Positions 8,128-16,484 of a stretch of DNA of 64,000 nt are shown here, one piece after another. Made by a program: the position numbers and the translations under genes. Position 1 is the first letter of the stretch. Every line of letters starts with the position of its first letter. Below the pieces are notes generated by a model. That model saw only the letters and a program-made list of their open reading frames with translations, did no database searches and was not told where the DNA came from. This DNA comes from Halopiger goleimassiliensis (GTDB lineage: Archaea; Halobacteriota; Halobacteria; Halobacteriales; Natrialbaceae), in the NCBI RefSeq assembly GCF_000455345.1, contig NZ_HG315691.1, forward strand, positions 62,001 through 126,000, given 5' to 3'.

Positions 8128-8910
8128 TCAGCAATCGATCGGCTCGGCTGCGGACGGCTCGTCGATGGTGTCGTCGCCCCGGCGGATCTCCGATTCGGAG
8201 ACGAAGTACGTCCCAAAGTGGCTGTAGTGCACGTACTCACTGACGATTTCACGGCGAGCCTCGAGGATCGCCCCGTCGTGTTCGAAGCGGACCGGGTCGG
8301 TTTCCCAGTCGTCGTCGAGTTCGAACGCGTCGCCGGCGACGTCGAGGAACGCGTCGACGGTCTCTTCGTACTCCTCGTGCTCGTAACTCAGTAGCCTCGC
8401 TGTGTTCGTCTCGCCGTTCGCGACCGCCGTAGTGCGTTCGTTGAACGTCTCGAGGTCGGCAAGGGGTTTCTCGTCGGTCGCGGGGTGGTCGGCCGACTCG
8501 TCGGGATCGTCGACCGATCGAATCGTGAGTTGCTCACCGTGCTCCACTTCGTAGCCCCAGAACGTCCCGACCCTGGCCATAACCCACTCGTCGTCGTACT
8601 CCTCGACGGAGTGAACGCGGGGCGCTATCGAAATGAGGTCACTGACGGTCTCGTCCGCCTCGAGTTCGTCTTCGCCCGGCAGTTCGTCGTGCCGTTCGAT
8701 GTGGGCGATTTCGCAGGCCTGAATCCGGGATTCCGAGACGTCCGCCGGAGTGAACGAGTTGCTGTCGGTCGATTCGTCCTCGGGACCGCCCTCGTCGTTG
8801 GTTTCGGCCGCGTCGTCAGCACCAGTCGACACCTGGTCCCGGACGGCGGTACAGCCTGCCACCGCAGGGGTGGAAACGGCGAGCGACGCGAGCAGGGACC
8901 GTCTGTTCAT
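8128..8910 (-). CDS. Predicted Tat-exported lipoprotein
   Basis: A 260-aa secreted protein. The N-terminus MNRRSLLASLAVSTPAVAGC has a twin-arginine pair, a hydrophobic stretch and a lipobox ending at C20, so export by Tat and lipid anchoring to the outer face of the membrane are expected. An Asp/Glu/Ser-rich linker follows (about residues 30-55), then an acidic globular domain of unknown family. I chose the ATG at 8908-8910 because the frame extends upstream without signal-like character and would bury the signal peptide. It is convergent with the RNA ligase gene. Confidence 0.75.
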   Translation of the reverse strand: MNRRSLLASLAVSTPAVAGCTAVRDQVSTGADDAAETNDEGGPEDESTDSNSFTPADVSESRIQACEIAHIERHDELPGEDELEADETVSDLISIAPRVHSVEEYDDEWVMARVGTFWGYEVEHGEQLTIRSVDDPDESADHPATDEKPLADLETFNERTTAVANGETNTARLLSYEHEEYEETVDAFLDVAGDAFELDDDWETDPVRFEHDGAILEARREIVSEYVHYSHFGTYFVSESEIRRGDDTIDEPSAAEPIDC

Positions 8911-8987
8911 ATTTCGGCCACCGAGAGGTTGGATAAATGCCTTGTGTCGGAGATGGGTCGCCGAGTCCCCTGTCGGGTTCCTGTCGA

Positions 8988-9659
8988 TCACCGCGCGGCT
9001 ATCGACTCGATTCGATCGCTGCCTGCCTCGACGTAGCCGCCGTGGTAGCAGACGACGTGATCGATCTCGAGGTCGGCGAGGCGGGCGACCGACTCGTAGG
9101 CGCGATCCAGGTCAGGCGTGAACTCGGGTTTCGGTCCCGCGAGCGGTCCGTCGCCGTCGGCCACGAGCGCGTCGCCGGCGATCAGGAGGTTCCCATCAGG
9201 GAAGTACAGCGAGACGTGACCGGGCGCGTGGCCGGGCGTCGCGACGACCTCCATCGGACCGGCGACCGTCGGGAACCGAACGCCGTCGGCGAGTTCCAGG
9301 TCGACCGTCACCGGGGTATAGCCGTCGCCGCCCTTGATCGGGTCGCGATCTCCCCGAACGTACGGTGCCTCGTCGCAGTGTGTGGCGACGACCGCGTCCG
9401 TGTACTCGAGCAGTTCCGCGAGGCCGGCCACGTGGTCGCCGTCGTGGTGAGTACACAGCACCAGCCACACGTCCTCGAGCGCGTACCCGATGCTCTCGAG
9501 GTGGACGCGGAGGTCACCGACGGCTCCTTCGGGGCCAACGTCGAGCAAGACGAGTCCGCGGTCGGTTTCGACGACCGACGGCGTGAGGGTGATCTCGCGG
9601 CCACCGTACTCGGTCGTGATCGGAAGCGCGTGGACTCCTGCGTCGTCACGGTCGCTCAT
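8988..9659 (-). CDS. Metallo-beta-lactamase-fold hydrolase
   Basis: A 223-aa zinc-dependent hydrolase of the glyoxalase II/RNase Z superfamily. The metal-binding motif reads THHDGDHVAG (H71, D73, D75, H76): the second His of the usual HxHxDH is Asp, a variant seen in some members. Later ligands are likely in ATPGHAPGHVSLYF, in LLIAGDAL and in the C-terminal CYHGG. Substrate unknown. The start at 9657-9659 (MSDRDDAGVHALPIT) is preferred: the open frame continues 89 codons upstream, but through the promoter of the divergent gene at 9808. Confidence 0.85.
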   Translation of the reverse strand: MSDRDDAGVHALPITTEYGGREITLTPSVVETDRGLVLLDVGPEGAVGDLRVHLESIGYALEDVWLVLCTHHDGDHVAGLAELLEYTDAVVATHCDEAPYVRGDRDPIKGGDGYTPVTVDLELADGVRFPTVAGPMEVVATPGHAPGHVSLYFPDGNLLIAGDALVADGDGPLAGPKPEFTPDLDRAYESVARLADLEIDHVVCYHGGYVEAGSDRIESIAAR

Positions 9660-9768
9660 ACCCCGCTGGTCGACCGCCTGGACGAAAGGTCGTACGGTCG
9701 ACGGCCGGTCGGACGGGATGGCGGCCGAGTCGCGAATCACGGGGGCACGACCGACACCGGGACGCAGG

Positions 9769-9776
9769 TTTATATA
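9769..9776 (+). promoter_or_regulatory. TATA box for the terpene-synthase-like gene
   Basis: TTTATATA, the clearest TATA box in this part of the window, 32 bases before the ATG at 9808. It supports a start at 9808 or slightly later rather than far upstream. Confidence 0.6.
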
Positions 9777-9807
9777 CGAACACCGGGGTAGGCCCGGCGA
9801 TCCGCGT

Positions 9808-10797
9808 ATGCAACGTGGCCGTCCCCTCTCGCCGCCGGAGAACGTGACCGATCCGATCGACCGAAGCCAGCCGCTCCCTGACGACCTGCTCCCGATCGCC
9901 GACGAGTACGATGCGGTCGTCGGCATCCGAGACCGATCGCTCTGGCAGTGGCTCTACCACGTCTTCCCGGCGTTCAGGCTCTCCTGCGTCGACGAGGATC
10001 GGCGTCGAACGACTCGTGAGATGAAACTGCTGCTGTCGGTGTACGTCACCCTCACGGACGACGTCGCCGAACGTCACGGTGACCGGGCGACGTTCGACGA
10101 ACTCGCGACGATCCCCTTCGAGCGTTCGCGGGTCGATCCCGAACGGCCCGCCGTAGACGGCGACGTGATCCGATTCGCCCGTCGACTGTGGAACCGGTTC
10201 CGAACGCTGTACGACCGGTGTCCGCGCAGCGACGAGCTCGACCGCCTGTTGCGCTTCGACCTGCGACAGGTGTTGCGCGCGATCGAGTACTCGTCGCTCC
10301 TCGAGCGCCAGCCAGCCCTCCTCTCCACGCGGGAACTGTGGGAACACGACGTCCACAACATGGTCGTCTTCTGTTACGCGGACGTCGACCTCGCGGCCGG
10401 ACGGCCGTTCGAGACGAGCGACCTGGCGACGCTTCGTGACCTCTGTGCGCACACCCAGCGGATGGCCCGGATCGGCAACTGGATCGCCTCCTGGGAACGG
10501 GAACTCCACGACGGCGACTGTAGCTCCGGCGTCGTCGCCCGCGCACTCGAGACGGGGGTGATCACGCGAGGTGATATCCGGGCGATTCAGCGGGAGCCGA
10601 CCGCCGAGACCGTCGGACCGATCGTCGACGCGATCGACGACTCCAGCGTCGAAACGGCGCTACTCGAGCGGTGGTACGCCGAATACGACGCGGCGTCGCG
10701 GATCGTTCCCTCGCTCGAGTCCGTCGACGGTGCGTCGTATCTCGACGGGTTCGAGACGATCCTTCGCTCGCACCTCGCAGTACGGGGAGAGGTGTAA
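9808..10797 (+). CDS. Class I terpene-synthase-like protein
   Basis: A 329-aa, mostly helical acidic protein. Two class I terpene synthase signatures are visible at normal spacing. The first is an Asp-rich motif, DDVAE (residues 84-88). The second, about 140 residues later, is NWIASWERE, fitting the NxxxSxxxE metal-binding triad with N224, S228 and E232; it is followed by LHDGD, as in many cyclases. An Arg near 175 lies about 50 residues before the triad, roughly where the diphosphate sensor occurs. The usual C-terminal Arg-Tyr pair is not obvious; the protein ends shortly after a YLDGFETILRSHL segment. These would bind Mg2+ and an isoprenyl diphosphate in the cytoplasm. An alternative GTG start is at 9844. 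It may equally be a divergent isoprenoid-synthase-fold protein with another reaction. No neighbouring gene belongs obviously to isoprenoid metabolism. Confidence 0.6.
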   Translation: MQRGRPLSPPENVTDPIDRSQPLPDDLLPIADEYDAVVGIRDRSLWQWLYHVFPAFRLSCVDEDRRRTTREMKLLLSVYVTLTDDVAERHGDRATFDELATIPFERSRVDPERPAVDGDVIRFARRLWNRFRTLYDRCPRSDELDRLLRFDLRQVLRAIEYSSLLERQPALLSTRELWEHDVHNMVVFCYADVDLAAGRPFETSDLATLRDLCAHTQRMARIGNWIASWERELHDGDCSSGVVARALETGVITRGDIRAIQREPTAETVGPIVDAIDDSSVETALLERWYAEYDAASRIVPSLESVDGASYLDGFETILRSHLAVRGEV

Positions 10798-10833
10798 CAT
10801 CGGTTCGACGCCGACTCCGAAGCCAGTCGCCGC

Positions 10834-12036
10834 TCAGCCCAGAACGGCGTCGATCGCCCCCTCGAGGTCGGCAATCAGGTCGTCGACGTGTTCGACGCCG
10901 ACGGAGACGCGGATCAAGCCGTCGGTGAGGCCGGCCTCGAGCCGTTCCTCGCGGGGGATCGCGGCGTGGGTCATCGGCGCGGGCTGTTCGATCAGGCTCT
11001 CGACGCCGCCCAGACTCTCCGCGAGGGTGAAGACCTCGGTGTTCGAGACGACCTCGCTCGTCTCCTCGAGGCTGGCGTCGAGTTCGAAGCTCAGCATGCC
11101 GCCGAAGTCGTCCATCTGCTGGCGGGCGATCTCGTGACCGGGGTGACTCTCGAGACCGGGGTAGTACACCCGCTCGACCTCCGGGTGGTCCTGGAGCCAC
11201 TCGGCTATCGCGCGGGCGTTCTCGCAGTGGCGGTCCATGCGGACGGGGAGCGTCTTGGTACCCCGGAGGACGAGGAACGACTCGAAGGGGCCGGGCGTCG
11301 CTCCGACGGCGTTCTGGTAGAAGCCGAACCGCTCGTCGAGGTTCTCGTCGTTGGTCAGGAGCGCGCCGCCGACGACGTCCGAGTGGCCGCCGAGGTATTT
11401 GGTGAGCGAGTGCGAGACGACGTCCGCGCCGAGATCGAGGGGGCGCTGGAGGTACGGCGTCGCGAACGTGTTGTCGATCGCGCAGAGGGCGTCGTGCTCG
11501 TGGGCGATTTCGGCCGCACCCTCGATATCGACGATCGACATGAGCGGGTTCGTCGGCGTCTCGAGCCAGAGCAGTTCCGTCTCCTCGCGGAAGGCGTCAG
11601 CGATGGCGTCGAGATCGGTCATGTCGACGAAGGAGAACTCGAGGTCGTAGTCCTCGTACACCTGGGTGAAGATACGGTGGGTCCCGCCGTAGACGTCGTT
11701 GCCCGTCACGACGTGGTCGCCCGCCTCGAGCAGATTGAGCACGGTGTTGATCGAGGCCATCCCGCTGGCGAACGCGCGGCCGTGGGCGGCGTTCTCGAGG
11801 CTCGCGAGGTTCTCCTCGAGGTCCGTCCGGGTCGGATTTCCGGTCCGGGAGTACTCGTAGCCGCGGTGGTCGCCCGGGGCGTCCTGCTTATACGTGGAGT
11901 TGGCGTGGATCGGCGTCATCAACGCGCCCGTCTCGGGATCAGGCTCCTGGCCGGCGTGGATCGACCGCGTCTCGAACCGAAAGCCGTCCGGGAACCGAGC
12001 GTCCTGCTCCTGCGCCTGACCGTTCGAATCGTCCAT
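10834..12036 (-). CDS. Cystathionine gamma-synthase/lyase (PLP)
   Basis: A 400-aa Cys/Met-metabolism PLP enzyme interconverting homoserine esters, cysteine, cystathionine and homocysteine. The PLP lysine lies in SHSLTKYLGGHSD (K213). Other family blocks are YSRTGNPTR (residues 62-70), GMASI, DNTFATPYLQRPLDLGAD and the C-terminal SLGGVESLIEQPAPMTHA. Length is normal. Synthase and lyase cannot be separated by eye; haloarchaeal versions are often annotated as cystathionine gamma-synthase or -lyase. cysK and thrC, which act in related steps, are in the same window but 43 kb away. It converges with the terpene-synthase-like gene, leaving 36 bases. Confidence 0.92.
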   Translation of the reverse strand: MDDSNGQAQEQDARFPDGFRFETRSIHAGQEPDPETGALMTPIHANSTYKQDAPGDHRGYEYSRTGNPTRTDLEENLASLENAAHGRAFASGMASINTVLNLLEAGDHVVTGNDVYGGTHRIFTQVYEDYDLEFSFVDMTDLDAIADAFREETELLWLETPTNPLMSIVDIEGAAEIAHEHDALCAIDNTFATPYLQRPLDLGADVVSHSLTKYLGGHSDVVGGALLTNDENLDERFGFYQNAVGATPGPFESFLVLRGTKTLPVRMDRHCENARAIAEWLQDHPEVERVYYPGLESHPGHEIARQQMDDFGGMLSFELDASLEETSEVVSNTEVFTLAESLGGVESLIEQPAPMTHAAIPREERLEAGLTDGLIRVSVGVEHVDDLIADLEGAIDAVLG

Positions 12037-12114
12037 ACTCTAGCCGAGTATCTCGAGGGGGTTATGAATTACCGCATCGCGCCGACCGCCGCGACGGGTG
12101 ACGACGCCCGGCGG

Positions 12115-12861
12115 TCAGGACGCGCTCGAGGCGGCGTCCTCGCCGTCGACGTCGGTGTTTCGCTCCTCGCCTGTGGTATCGACACCCTCGATGGTGACGT
12201 CGAAGGGGGCCTCGGGGACGTCGCCCTCGAGAACGACCGTTTCGCCGGCGGTCGCCGAATCGCCGGGTTCGACGGCGAGGTCTTCGGGATCGACGGACGG
12301 CGGGAAGACGAGGTCGACGCGGCTCCCGAAGGCGATGTGGCCGAGGCGGTCGCCGCGCTCTACGTCGTCGCCCGGTTCGACGTACGGGAAGATGCGACGG
12401 GCGAACGCGCCGGCGACGAGCGTCACCGTCGCGTCCTGGGTAGCGTCGGCCTCGCGTCCGCTAGCGTCGGGGAGATTCGGCGAATCGGTCTCGAGCGCGA
12501 GGTGGACTCGCTCGTTCCGATCGGAGTCCTTCGAGAAGGCCGGGCGGTGCGCACCGGAGACGTGTTCGACGTCGACGACGCTGGCGGCGACGGGTGCGCG
12601 GACGACGTGGACGTGCCAGACGTTCATGAAGACGCCGAGTCGGACGCGGTCGCCTTCCTCCCGGAGTACCGAGACGGTTCCGTCTGCCGGCGAGACGACT
12701 CCCGTCGGCGGCGGATTCCGGTCGGGGTCGCGGAAGAACGCGAGCGTGCCCACCGCAAGCGCGAGGGTGGCGAGGCCAGCGCCGGCGCTGATCAGCAGCG
12801 CGAACGGTGCTGCCAACAGGGGGAAAATGGCGTACTTCCAGGCACCCGGCGCGAAGTTCAT
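12115..12861 (-). CDS. asd: Phosphatidylserine/archaetidylserine decarboxylase
   Basis: A 248-aa pyruvoyl enzyme decarboxylating a serine phospholipid to the ethanolamine form. Two hydrophobic helices near the N-terminus (about residues 10-45) anchor it to the membrane. The domain follows: FRDPDRNPPP, SPADGTVSVL, FMNVWHVHVVRAP, and the self-cleavage site IAFGSRVDLVFP, where Gly179-Ser180 would yield the alpha subunit and its pyruvoyl group. It is the short archaeal type. In Haloferax volcanii the homologous PssD is needed for efficient archaeosortase-dependent processing of PGF-CTERM proteins (family knowledge); such a substrate is encoded at 41248-43239. A monocistronic layout is likely. Confidence 0.92.
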   Translation of the reverse strand: MNFAPGAWKYAIFPLLAAPFALLISAGAGLATLALAVGTLAFFRDPDRNPPPTGVVSPADGTVSVLREEGDRVRLGVFMNVWHVHVVRAPVAASVVDVEHVSGAHRPAFSKDSDRNERVHLALETDSPNLPDASGREADATQDATVTLVAGAFARRIFPYVEPGDDVERGDRLGHIAFGSRVDLVFPPSVDPEDLAVEPGDSATAGETVVLEGDVPEAPFDVTIEGVDTTGEERNTDVDGEDAASSAS

Positions 12862-13062
12862 AGGCTAGCTGTGGACGCCAACGCGTTTGGCCGTTTCGGA
12901 TGGGACCTATCGAGCGATCCGCGATCGTCACGTCGCACGATTCGACGAGTCGTCGGCAGTCTCTCCTGTAGCCCCAATATAGCCCGTTCACGCCCGGCCC
13001 AGTCCCCTCGTCGACCAGTTTCCCATCGTTTCGGCGATGGCGCGTCTGAGAAAATCGGGGAA

Positions 13063-13072
13063 TTTATTTACC
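13063..13072 (+). promoter_or_regulatory. TATA box for the KaiC-like gene
   Basis: AATTTATTTA centred about 28 bases before the ATG at 13096, in an otherwise GC-rich divergent gap, implying a near-leaderless message. Confidence 0.55.
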
Positions 13073-13095
13073 GAAACCGTGCCTCGTTCCCGACG

Positions 13096-13806
13096 ATGCG
13101 AATTTCATCCGGCGTGCCGGGTTTCGACGCACTCGTCGACGGCGGTCTCCTGAAGGATCGTCTCTACATCGTCAGTGGCCCACCCGGAAGCGGCAAGACG
13201 ACGTTCTGCTCGCAGTTCGTCACGAACGGGGCGGTCGACGGCGAGACGACCCTCTTTCTGACCCTTCACGAGACCGAAGCCGAACTCGTCTCCGACATGG
13301 GGAGCTACGAGTTCGGCTTCGACCAGGCTGTCAAATCCGGTCACGTGAAGGTCCTGAACGTCTTCGACAGTGAAGCACAGCGACTCCTCTCGTCGTCCTC
13401 GCGCAGCAGCGGCGAGTTCCCCACGAACGTCGACAACCTCGCCAACCAACTGGTCGCGTTCGTGGAGTCCCGGGGCGTCGATCGACTGGTCATCGACTCG
13501 ACGATGTTGCTCGAGTACTACTTCTCGGACGACCTCGGGGCGCTCGTGAAGTTCCTCTCGACGCTCAAACGCGCCGACGCGACGGTGATGTTGATCTCGG
13601 AGATGACCGATCCGACCTCCTACACCGACGGCCACTATCTGGCACACGGCGTGATCTTCATGCACAACTACCTCGACTCGGGGAGCATGACGCGGGGCAT
13701 CCAGATCATCAAGATGCGGGGGACCGAGATCGACTGTGACATTCGCAAGGTGGAGTTCACCGACCGTGGGTTGCGCGTGCTCCCCGACGAGAAGGTCCAG
13801 GCCTGA
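13096..13806 (+). CDS. KaiC/RAD55-family ATPase
   Basis: A 236-aa RecA-fold ATPase. It begins MRISSGVPGFDALVDGGLL, typical of KaiC-like proteins, followed by Walker A GPPGSGKTT (residues 28-36), a catalytic ETEAE region near 55, and Walker B VDRLVIDSTMLL around residue 140. Only one ATPase domain is present, so this is not a bacterial-type clock protein. Archaeal relatives are treated as RAD55-like or signalling ATPases. The following 222-aa acidic gene starts one base after the stop, and the pair converges on the chemotaxis operon, so a role in taxis or signalling is possible but unproven. Confidence 0.85.
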   Translation: MRISSGVPGFDALVDGGLLKDRLYIVSGPPGSGKTTFCSQFVTNGAVDGETTLFLTLHETEAELVSDMGSYEFGFDQAVKSGHVKVLNVFDSEAQRLLSSSSRSSGEFPTNVDNLANQLVAFVESRGVDRLVIDSTMLLEYYFSDDLGALVKFLSTLKRADATVMLISEMTDPTSYTDGHYLAHGVIFMHNYLDSGSMTRGIQIIKMRGTEIDCDIRKVEFTDRGLRVLPDEKVQA

Positions 13807-13807
13807 G

Positions 13808-14476
13808 ATGTACGAGGAATCGTTCGGTACCGACTGGAAGACGATCGACGATCGGGACGAAATCGTCCTCCGGGCCTACGCACTCGGCGTCGCGACGCGG
13901 CTGGGCGAGCACCATCCTGAGGAACTCGAGCGACTCACCGACGCGGTGTCCCGAACCTACGACCGGAGCTTCGTCGAACTCGCCTACCAGAAGGGACGCG
14001 ACGACGCGGCGGCGTCGCCGATCGACGACGCCGAGGCGCTGTGGGAAGAACTCGTCGAGGAGAAGATCGAGATCACTCCACCGGACCACGAGGAAGACGA
14101 CCTCGACTGGGGCGACCCAGAGGGGTCGCTGCCCGATGCACTGGGGTTGATCGACATCGATACCCTGCCGGACGACAGCACCGATCGCGTCCGCCGGCCC
14201 TCGTTCCTCGATCGGGAGAGCGACGATCGACTCTACGGGGACGAGGAGCGAACGGTGTTCGGGCGACCCGTCAGCGACGTGAGGGGTACCGACGCCGACC
14301 GTCCGGATCGCTCCAGCGACGGGGACGCCTCGGAACCCGACGAATCGCCGGAGCCGAACGACTCGGAATCGGCGGACGGGGAGCCGTCCCTGAGCGATCG
14401 GATCGACGAACTTCGCGGTCGCTCGTCGGAAGCCGACGGGGACGCGAACGCGGATTCGGACGAATCGAAGAACTGA
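13808..14476 (+). CDS. Acidic hypothetical protein paired with KaiC-like ATPase
   Basis: A 222-aa protein. Residues 1-100 form a predicted helical domain (SFGTDWKTIDDRDEIVLRAY, then ALGVATRLGEHHPEELERL). The C-terminal 120 residues are low-complexity Asp/Glu/Ser, probably disordered, with a final SLSDRIDELRGRS helix. The ATG lies one base after the KaiC-like stop, so the two genes are almost certainly cotranscribed. The three-part layout (folded head, acidic tail, short helix) suggests an adaptor or binding partner for the ATPase; this is inference. It ends 16 bases from the convergent cheA stop. Confidence 0.75.
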   Translation: MYEESFGTDWKTIDDRDEIVLRAYALGVATRLGEHHPEELERLTDAVSRTYDRSFVELAYQKGRDDAAASPIDDAEALWEELVEEKIEITPPDHEEDDLDWGDPEGSLPDALGLIDIDTLPDDSTDRVRRPSFLDRESDDRLYGDEERTVFGRPVSDVRGTDADRPDRSSDGDASEPDESPEPNDSESADGEPSLSDRIDELRGRSSEADGDANADSDESKN

Positions 14477-14492
14477 GTGCTGAATCGGCCGG

Positions 14493-16484
14493 CTACAGCG
14501 TGTCGACGTCGAGGATCATCACGACTTCCCCTTCGCCGAGCACCGACGCCCCGCTGATCCCCGGGGCACCGCTCAGAACGCCTTCGAAGGGCTTGATGAC
14601 GACTTCTTCCTGTCCGACGACGTCGGAACAGCGCAGACAGACCTGTCGGACGGAGTCTTTGATGCGGACGACCATGTCGTCGTCACCGACCTCGGTGTCG
14701 GGGACGTCGAGGCGATCAGAGAGCGACAGGAGCGGATAGACCTGGTCGTCGTGAGTGATCGTCGCCCGTCCCTCGACGGATTCGACGGTGACGTCCTCGA
14801 GTTCCGAGATTTCGTCGATGTTCTTGATCGGGATGCCGTACTTCTCGTCGCCGACGGTCACGAAGAGGACGCGGACGATGGCGACGCTGACGGGTAGCAT
14901 CAGCGTGACGCTCGTACCGGCTCCGGGTTCGCTCTCGACGTTGATCGAGCCGTCGACGCTGCGGACGACCTGGTTGACGACGTCCATTCCGACGCCGCGG
15001 CCACTGACTTCGGTGACCTCCTCGGTCGTCGAGAAGCCGGGGTGGAAGATCAGGTCGTACACCTCCGAGTCGTCGAGCATGCGACCCTCTTCCTCGGTGA
15101 TGACGCCCTGTTCGATCGCCTTCTCCTTGATGCGCTCGACGTCGAGTCCGCTGCCGTCGTCCTGGACGGTCACGGAGACGCGGTCGCGTTCGCGCTCCCC
15201 GATGAGCTTGATCGTCCCCTCGCGGGGTTTGCCCTTCTTCTCGCGTTCTTCGGGCGGTTCGATCCCGTGATCGACCGCGTTCCGGATGAGGTGCATCAGG
15301 GGATCGCCCAGTTCGTTGAGGATCGAACGATCCATCTCGATGTCGACCCCCTCCATCTGGAAGTCGATCTCCTTGCCCTGCTTGCGGGAGATGTCGCGAA
15401 CGACCCGCGGGAAGTTGCCGACGATCTTCTTCAGCGGCACCAGGCGGATCTCGAGGACGGTATCCTGCAGGCTCGAGGTGATCTTGCCGTGCTCCTCGAG
15501 TTCGTCCTCGGCCTCGACGAGGTCGTTCTCCTCGATGATCTTCCGGAGTTTGATCCGGCTTGTGACCATCTCCTCGACCTGGTTGTACAGCTGGTCGATC
15601 TGCTCGACGTCGACCCGGATCGACTCGACTTCCTGACTATCGTGGGTCAAACTCGAACCCGAATCCGACGTCTCGTCGTCCTCCTCCTCGTCGGCGAACG
15701 CCGCCTCGACCTCGGCGGTCACTCGCGCGACCGACGCGTCCTCGACGTACCGATTGTCCTGGAAGAACCCCTCGACGTCCGCGGCGGAGACGTCCTCCTC
15801 GGCACTCACGTAGAGGTCGAACGAGCCGTCGAACTCGCCGTCTTCGATCCCTTCCTCGTCGGGAACGGTCCGGAGGCGTTCGTACTCGTCGTCGGCCGCG
15901 TCGAGGACGAACATCGCGTCGACGTGTTCGGACCCGGTCTGTTCGAACTCGAGGACCGCCTGGAAGACCTCGCCTGCGAACTCCTCGCCGACGTCCTCCG
16001 CGAGGTCCTCGACGGGGACCTCGCTCGCCGGCTCGATGCCGTCGTCGCCGGCGTCGTCGTCGGCCGTCGCGTCTTCGTCGGCCATCCCGCTCTCACCGTC
16101 CTCGATCGAGGCGCGGATCTCCTCGATCGTCGCCCCGGGATCGGTCTTCGTCTCGCCGTCGTCCGAGATCTCCCGGACCATCTGCTCGAGCTGGTCGACC
16201 CCGCTGAAGATGAGGTCCATCCGCTCGCCGGTGACCGCGAGTTCGCCGTCGCGGATGCAGTCGAGCAGGTCCTCGACGGCGTGGGCCATGTTGCTCGCGT
16301 CGGTGTAGCCCATCACGCCGAAGTTGCCCTTGAGGTTGTGCGCGACCCGGAACACCGTCTCGATGGCGTCGGAGTTCTCCGGATCGTCGGCCTCCTCGAG
16401 CTCGAGCAGGGCGTTGTTGAGCGTCTGGATGTCCTCCTGGCTCTCCTGGACGAAGGTGCTGGTGGGGTCGCTCACGCCGACCAC
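14493..16484 (-). CDS. cheA: Chemotaxis histidine kinase CheA
   Basis: A 663-aa sensor kinase that phosphorylates CheY and CheB in response to transducers. Domain order: Hpt (phosphoacceptor H49 in VAHNLKGNFG), an acidic linker, a CheY-binding-like middle region, P3 dimerisation helices (about residues 290-350), the ATPase with HLIRNAVDHGIEPPEER (N box), a GSGLD G1 box and GRGVGMDVVN G2 box, and a C-terminal CheW-like domain. Two GTG starts are possible, at 16484 and 16475. The latter overlaps the cheB stop as GTGA, so translational coupling with cheB is likely either way. No cheR, cheC or cheD follows, unlike some haloarchaeal clusters. Confidence 0.95.
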   Translation of the reverse strand: MVGVSDPTSTFVQESQEDIQTLNNALLELEEADDPENSDAIETVFRVAHNLKGNFGVMGYTDASNMAHAVEDLLDCIRDGELAVTGERMDLIFSGVDQLEQMVREISDDGETKTDPGATIEEIRASIEDGESGMADEDATADDDAGDDGIEPASEVPVEDLAEDVGEEFAGEVFQAVLEFEQTGSEHVDAMFVLDAADDEYERLRTVPDEEGIEDGEFDGSFDLYVSAEEDVSAADVEGFFQDNRYVEDASVARVTAEVEAAFADEEEDDETSDSGSSLTHDSQEVESIRVDVEQIDQLYNQVEEMVTSRIKLRKIIEENDLVEAEDELEEHGKITSSLQDTVLEIRLVPLKKIVGNFPRVVRDISRKQGKEIDFQMEGVDIEMDRSILNELGDPLMHLIRNAVDHGIEPPEEREKKGKPREGTIKLIGERERDRVSVTVQDDGSGLDVERIKEKAIEQGVITEEEGRMLDDSEVYDLIFHPGFSTTEEVTEVSGRGVGMDVVNQVVRSVDGSINVESEPGAGTSVTLMLPVSVAIVRVLFVTVGDEKYGIPIKNIDEISELEDVTVESVEGRATITHDDQVYPLLSLSDRLDVPDTEVGDDDMVVRIKDSVRQVCLRCSDVVGQEEVVIKPFEGVLSGAPGISGASVLGEGEVVMILDVDTL

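Noticed and set aside
10888-13023. N-terminal extension of the KaiC-like protein by over 700 residues
   Set aside because: The extension is antisense to the cystathionine enzyme and decarboxylase genes; a TATA box and the conserved N-terminus place the start at 13096.
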